Positions 24,201-27,500 of a DNA stretch of 27,500 nt are shown one piece after another (within the stretch, counting starts at the first letter, position 1; every line of letters begins with the position of its first letter). The stretch comes from Neocallimastix lanati (nom. inval.). Taxonomy: Eukaryota > Neocallimastigomycota > Neocallimastigomycetes > Neocallimastigales > Neocallimastigaceae. The notes below the pieces were generated by a model. That model searched no databases. It was not told the origin of the DNA and worked only from the letters and a program-made list of their open reading frames with translations. The stretch covers positions 145,001 through 172,500 of the forward strand of contig JACVTC010000043.1 in assembly GCA_016946835.1 (NCBI GenBank). The letters are read 5' to 3'. The position numbers were made by a program, and so were the translations under genes.

Positions 24201-25970
24201 AATAATAATAATTATTATTTGTTTTATTTTTATTATAATTTATTATAATAATTTTATATATTTTTATATATTTTTATATTTCGAATCCTCAAAATTTATT
24301 TTAACTACAAAATGTAAATGATCTATAAAAATACAATTATATATTATATATATTATAATATGATATATCACTAAATCTAATGAATATTATATATAGTTAT
24401 TATTACTAGAAAAAATAATTATAATTATAATTATATATTATAATTAAAACATATATAAAAAGGATAAAATTATAATTTAAATAGTTAATAATAATGAATA
24501 ATAAATATTGAATATTAAATATTAAAAAATAATTAATAAATAAGAGATAATAATATAATTATTAAATAAATAATAATTAATAAATAATTAATTAATAAAT
24601 AATAATAAATAATAAATAATAAATAATAAATAGTAAATAATATTTAATAAATTAAAATTAATAATAATAAATAATAAATTATAAATAATAAACAATAGAT
24701 AAAAAATAATAAATAGTAAATATATAAATATAAATTACAATTAAATCATATATAAAATGGATTATTATAGTAAATATTGAAAAATGAATAAAAATAAAGA
24801 AATAATAAATAATAAATAAAACTATTTTTTTATTATTAATCATTCAGAACATATAATTCATAAATCATGATGAAAAAATAATTAATTAGTAACTATTATT
24901 TTCATAAACTTTTTTGGGGTCTTTTAGCTAAAAAACTTTATATTTAAAAAATAGAACATAAAATATTAATATACAAAATAAAATATTTTTTAAATTAAAA
25001 AGATTAAATAAAATATAGTATTTTAAAAATAATTAAACTAATAAAAATATATAATGAGGGCAATAAAAATTTTTGTATACATATGACTAAAAATTATATA
25101 GAAACGATAGAATCAAAATATAAATAATAAAAAAAATTATTAAGAAAAGGAGAAATATTATTATTTATATATTATTTATTTACTTATTTATTTTAATTCG
25201 ATTATTTCTATATAATTTTCAATCCTATATGTAATTTTTTTTTTATAATAAAAATATATAAAATTATTGTTATTATATTATTATATTATTAATATATTAT
25301 TAAATATACTAATAAAATTTATTAAATATTAAAAAATTATTTATTCTTTATAATTATGAAAAAATAATAAAAAAAAAATAAAGATTAATAAACCGTTTTT
25401 CATCAAAATTTTAACTTTCTTTTTTTTTTGAATAAAAATATTAATTTCAAAAAATAATAAATATTAAAAAAAAAAAAATATTAACAGTTATGAAATTATT
25501 TTATATAAAATAAAAAAACTTTTTTTATTATTTAGTGTAACGTTCATATATATATATTTTTTAGTTGGTTAAAATTTTTAAAAAAATAATATTATTATTA
25601 TTAAATTATTACTTTTTTTTTAAACTAAAAATAGTTTTATATATTTATATTTTTCATGTATTACGTATACAAAGTTCAATAATGTAAATACATTATTAAA
25701 TTTAAAAATTAGATATATATATTTTTAATTATTATACTTATCGATATTAATAATTTTGGATTTATGTATTAATGTTATTCTATATTATTTTTAAAATATT
25801 CAATTTATATATATTTTTAAATAGTAATTAATCAATTATTAAAAAGTTGTCTTTTTTTTTTTCTTTTTATTTTATTCATAATATTTCAATATACTTTCAT
25901 AAAATTTATATAATACTTAATAAAAATATATAAAAGTAAGTATTTTATTTTCTATTTTTTTTTTTTAAAC
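24201..25970. other. AT-rich spacer with an AATAAATA-type block
   Basis: An AATAAATA-type block spans about 24480-24720. The remainder is mixed A/T with short homopolymers (25411-25429, 25610-25621, 25851-25862). No gene, tRNA or other RNA was recognised. Confidence 0.5.
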
Positions 25971-26230
25971 TTGGATTAACGAGAGGGGCCTTCAAATTCT
26001 CTTTGGATTCTTTGTCATACCATTTCGGTGTCGACATAGACTTCTATCTAAGGAAGGCTAATAGGAAAGACATTCTCTATTCGCCGCTTCATACGACGAG
26101 CTTCTTTTCAGTGATCTCTTGAATTATCATCGAGGGAAGAACAACTATATTAATCCTCTCACAGATCAATTGCTCTCTTTAACTAGCAATTATATACAGT
26201 TTAGCAACAGGAATACCTACCATGGAGAGC
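25971..26230. other. GC-rich island upstream of POB3, unidentified
   Basis: By count 102 of 260 bases are G or C (about 39%), against nearly pure A/T on both sides, with sharp edges. A 7-bp stem AATTGCT/AGCAATT lies at about 26168-26194, and GCTCTC (about 26172) can pair with GAGAGC (about 26225). A plus-strand frame of about 50 codons (LGLTRGAFKFSLDSL...) ends at a stop near 26122, and short minus-strand frames also exist; none matches a protein I know and none continues across the island. It may be a structured ncRNA gene, a CpG-containing control region of POB3, or a fragment of a decayed element. Confidence 0.4.
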
Positions 26231-26402
26231 GAACAATAAATATTATAACTTATTATTATTACTTAAATTTTTATTTGCACTTCATTTATTTAATATAGTA
26301 ATTTATAATTAAAAAATTTATTAATATTAAATTTAGTACTAATGCATTCTATTATTTAAAGTTCTAAATGATAATATAATATAATAATAATATAATATAA
26401 TT

Positions 26403-27500
26403 ATGAGTGATTCAAGAGTACATGAATTTGATGGAATTTACCTTGGAGGTTCAATGATACCTGTATATATTTTTAAAAATAAATTTAATTTTACTGGAAT
26501 ATACCATTTTATATATATTTTATAATTCTAAAATTTATTTAAATTATAAAATATAATATATAATTTAAACAGTTTAAATTTATATTATAATATAAATTTT
26601 TATGAAAATTTATAAATATTAAAAAAAAAATTAAAAAAAGTTACTAATTCATAATTTATTTATGTTATATGTGATGTATACTATTCAAATATCACAAAAA
26701 AAAAAAAAAAAAAAAAAAAAAATGTGTTTAAAATTGGAAATACAATAATTTAACACATGTATTCTAAATAAAAAAAAAAAAAATGATTATAAAAATGATT
26801 TCATTGAAAGGCTGTAGGTAAATTAAAATTGGCTACTAACGGTTTAGCATGGAGAAATTCAAATACAGGAAATATTATAACAGTTTTGCAAAATGACATG
26901 AAAAAATTTTCGTGGTACAGAGTAGCTAAAAATTATGAAGTAAAATTACAATGTAATAATGGAATTATATATAAATTTGATGGATTTACGAAAGAGGTAT
27001 ATTATTAATATGTTATTATTGTTACTTATTATTATTATTATAATTATTATTATTACTTTTCTTATATGATTATTTGTTTTATTTTGTTGAATATAAAAGT
27101 AATTTTAAACTCAAATTATAAGATATATTTATTGACGTTTAATTTATAAAATTCAATTTACTTTTTAATTTACTTATTAATGTTACATATATAAAGGATT
27201 ATGAAGGATTAGCATCATTTATAAAATCACATTATCATATAGTTTTAGAACAAAAAGAATTATCATTAAGAGGATGGAATTGGGGTAGAACAGAATTTCA
27301 AGGTACTCAACTTTCATTCTTAGTAGGAAATAGACAAGTTTTTGAAATACCATTAACAGAAGTAGCAAATACAACATCAACAAGAAATGAGGTAGCATTA
27401 GAATTTACACAACCTGAATCTGGTAATAAAAGAATTAAAGAAGATACTATTACAGAAATGAGATTTTATATTCCAGGTATGGCCACTATTCATACGGAAG
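26403..27500 (+). CDS. POB3: FACT complex subunit SSRP1/Pob3 (5' part, 3 exons)
   Basis: Exons 26403-26462, 26811-26996 and 27197 to beyond 27500, joined by two phase-0 introns (348 and 200 nt, GT...AG), give 183 residues: MSDSRVHEFDGIYLGGSMIP, then AVGKLKLATNGLAWRNSNTG and KFSWYRVAKNYEVKLQ, then DYEGLASFIKSHYH and LSLRGWNWGRTEF, IPLTEVANTT, RNEVALEF and EMRFYIPG. These match the N-terminal dimerisation domain and the start of the SSRP1 tandem-PH domain. Known role: with Spt16 it forms FACT, the nuclear H2A-H2B chaperone that rearranges nucleosomes ahead of polymerases. The second PH domain and any HMG box lie off the right edge, so whether the protein is the short fungal Pob3 form or has a C-terminal HMG box cannot be told. 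It is divergent from the SH3 gene. Confidence 0.96.

Noticed and set aside
24280-24295. TTCGAATCC, resembling a tRNA T-loop on the plus strand
   Set aside because: The flanks are A/T runs with no cloverleaf pairing.
26204-26228. AATACCTACCATGG, resembling the 5' end of U1 snRNA
   Set aside because: It differs at key positions and sits at the right end of the island, followed by AT-rich DNA with no U1 stem-loops.

Overview
The window looks like nuclear DNA of a eukaryote with an extremely AT-rich genome. The best guess is an anaerobic gut fungus (Neocallimastigomycota). The case for that is small spliceosomal introns (GT...AG), kilobases of near-pure A/T intergenic sequence full of homopolymers and ATT/TTTA arrays, a two-WW plus MyTH4 protein of the Vilse/ARHGAP39 RhoGAP type, and fungal-style type I membrane proteins with a cytosolic SH3 domain. 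An amoebozoan such as Dictyostelium is the main alternative, but its intergenic spacers are usually much shorter than the 3.7-10.3 kb seen here. The assignment is inference.

Layout: (1) 1-2183, minus strand: seven exons of a WW-WW-MyTH4 protein whose C-terminal part, probably a RhoGAP domain, lies beyond the left edge. (2) 2184-12474: about 10 kb of AT-rich DNA with no supported gene, holding tandem duplications, TTATTTA-type arrays, an A50 run and a nearly perfect 48/49-bp inverted repeat at 11038-11158. (3) 12475-14557, minus strand: two-exon gene for a secretory-pathway type I membrane protein with a Cys-rich ectodomain and a long Ser/Pro-rich tail with eight SPR motifs. (4) 14558-21287: intergenic, with a TTTA array, an ATT array, a GC-rich island at 16878-17059 inside a perfect 46-bp direct repeat, a run of two-copy duplications at 17191-18459, and a patchwork at 19676-20190 with perfect hairpins. 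(5) 21288-22685, minus strand: a paralogue of (3) with the same intron and the same juxtamembrane segment but ending in an SH3 domain. (6) 22686-26402: intergenic, with an ATT array of about 119 units and a second GC-rich island at 25971-26230. (7) 26403-27500, plus strand: the first three exons of the FACT subunit SSRP1/Pob3, running off the right edge.

How the genes relate: the two membrane proteins are a local duplicate pair. They share the ectodomain cysteine pattern, the intron and the cytosolic helix after the membrane, but one carries an SH3 module and the other a proline-rich tail, so they could be partners in one surface-signalling system (inference). Pob3 and the WW-MyTH4 protein are unrelated housekeeping and cytoskeletal-signalling genes. 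The most puzzling content is the GC-rich islands (about 39-43% GC), which stand out against their surroundings, are not convincingly coding, and share a short motif.
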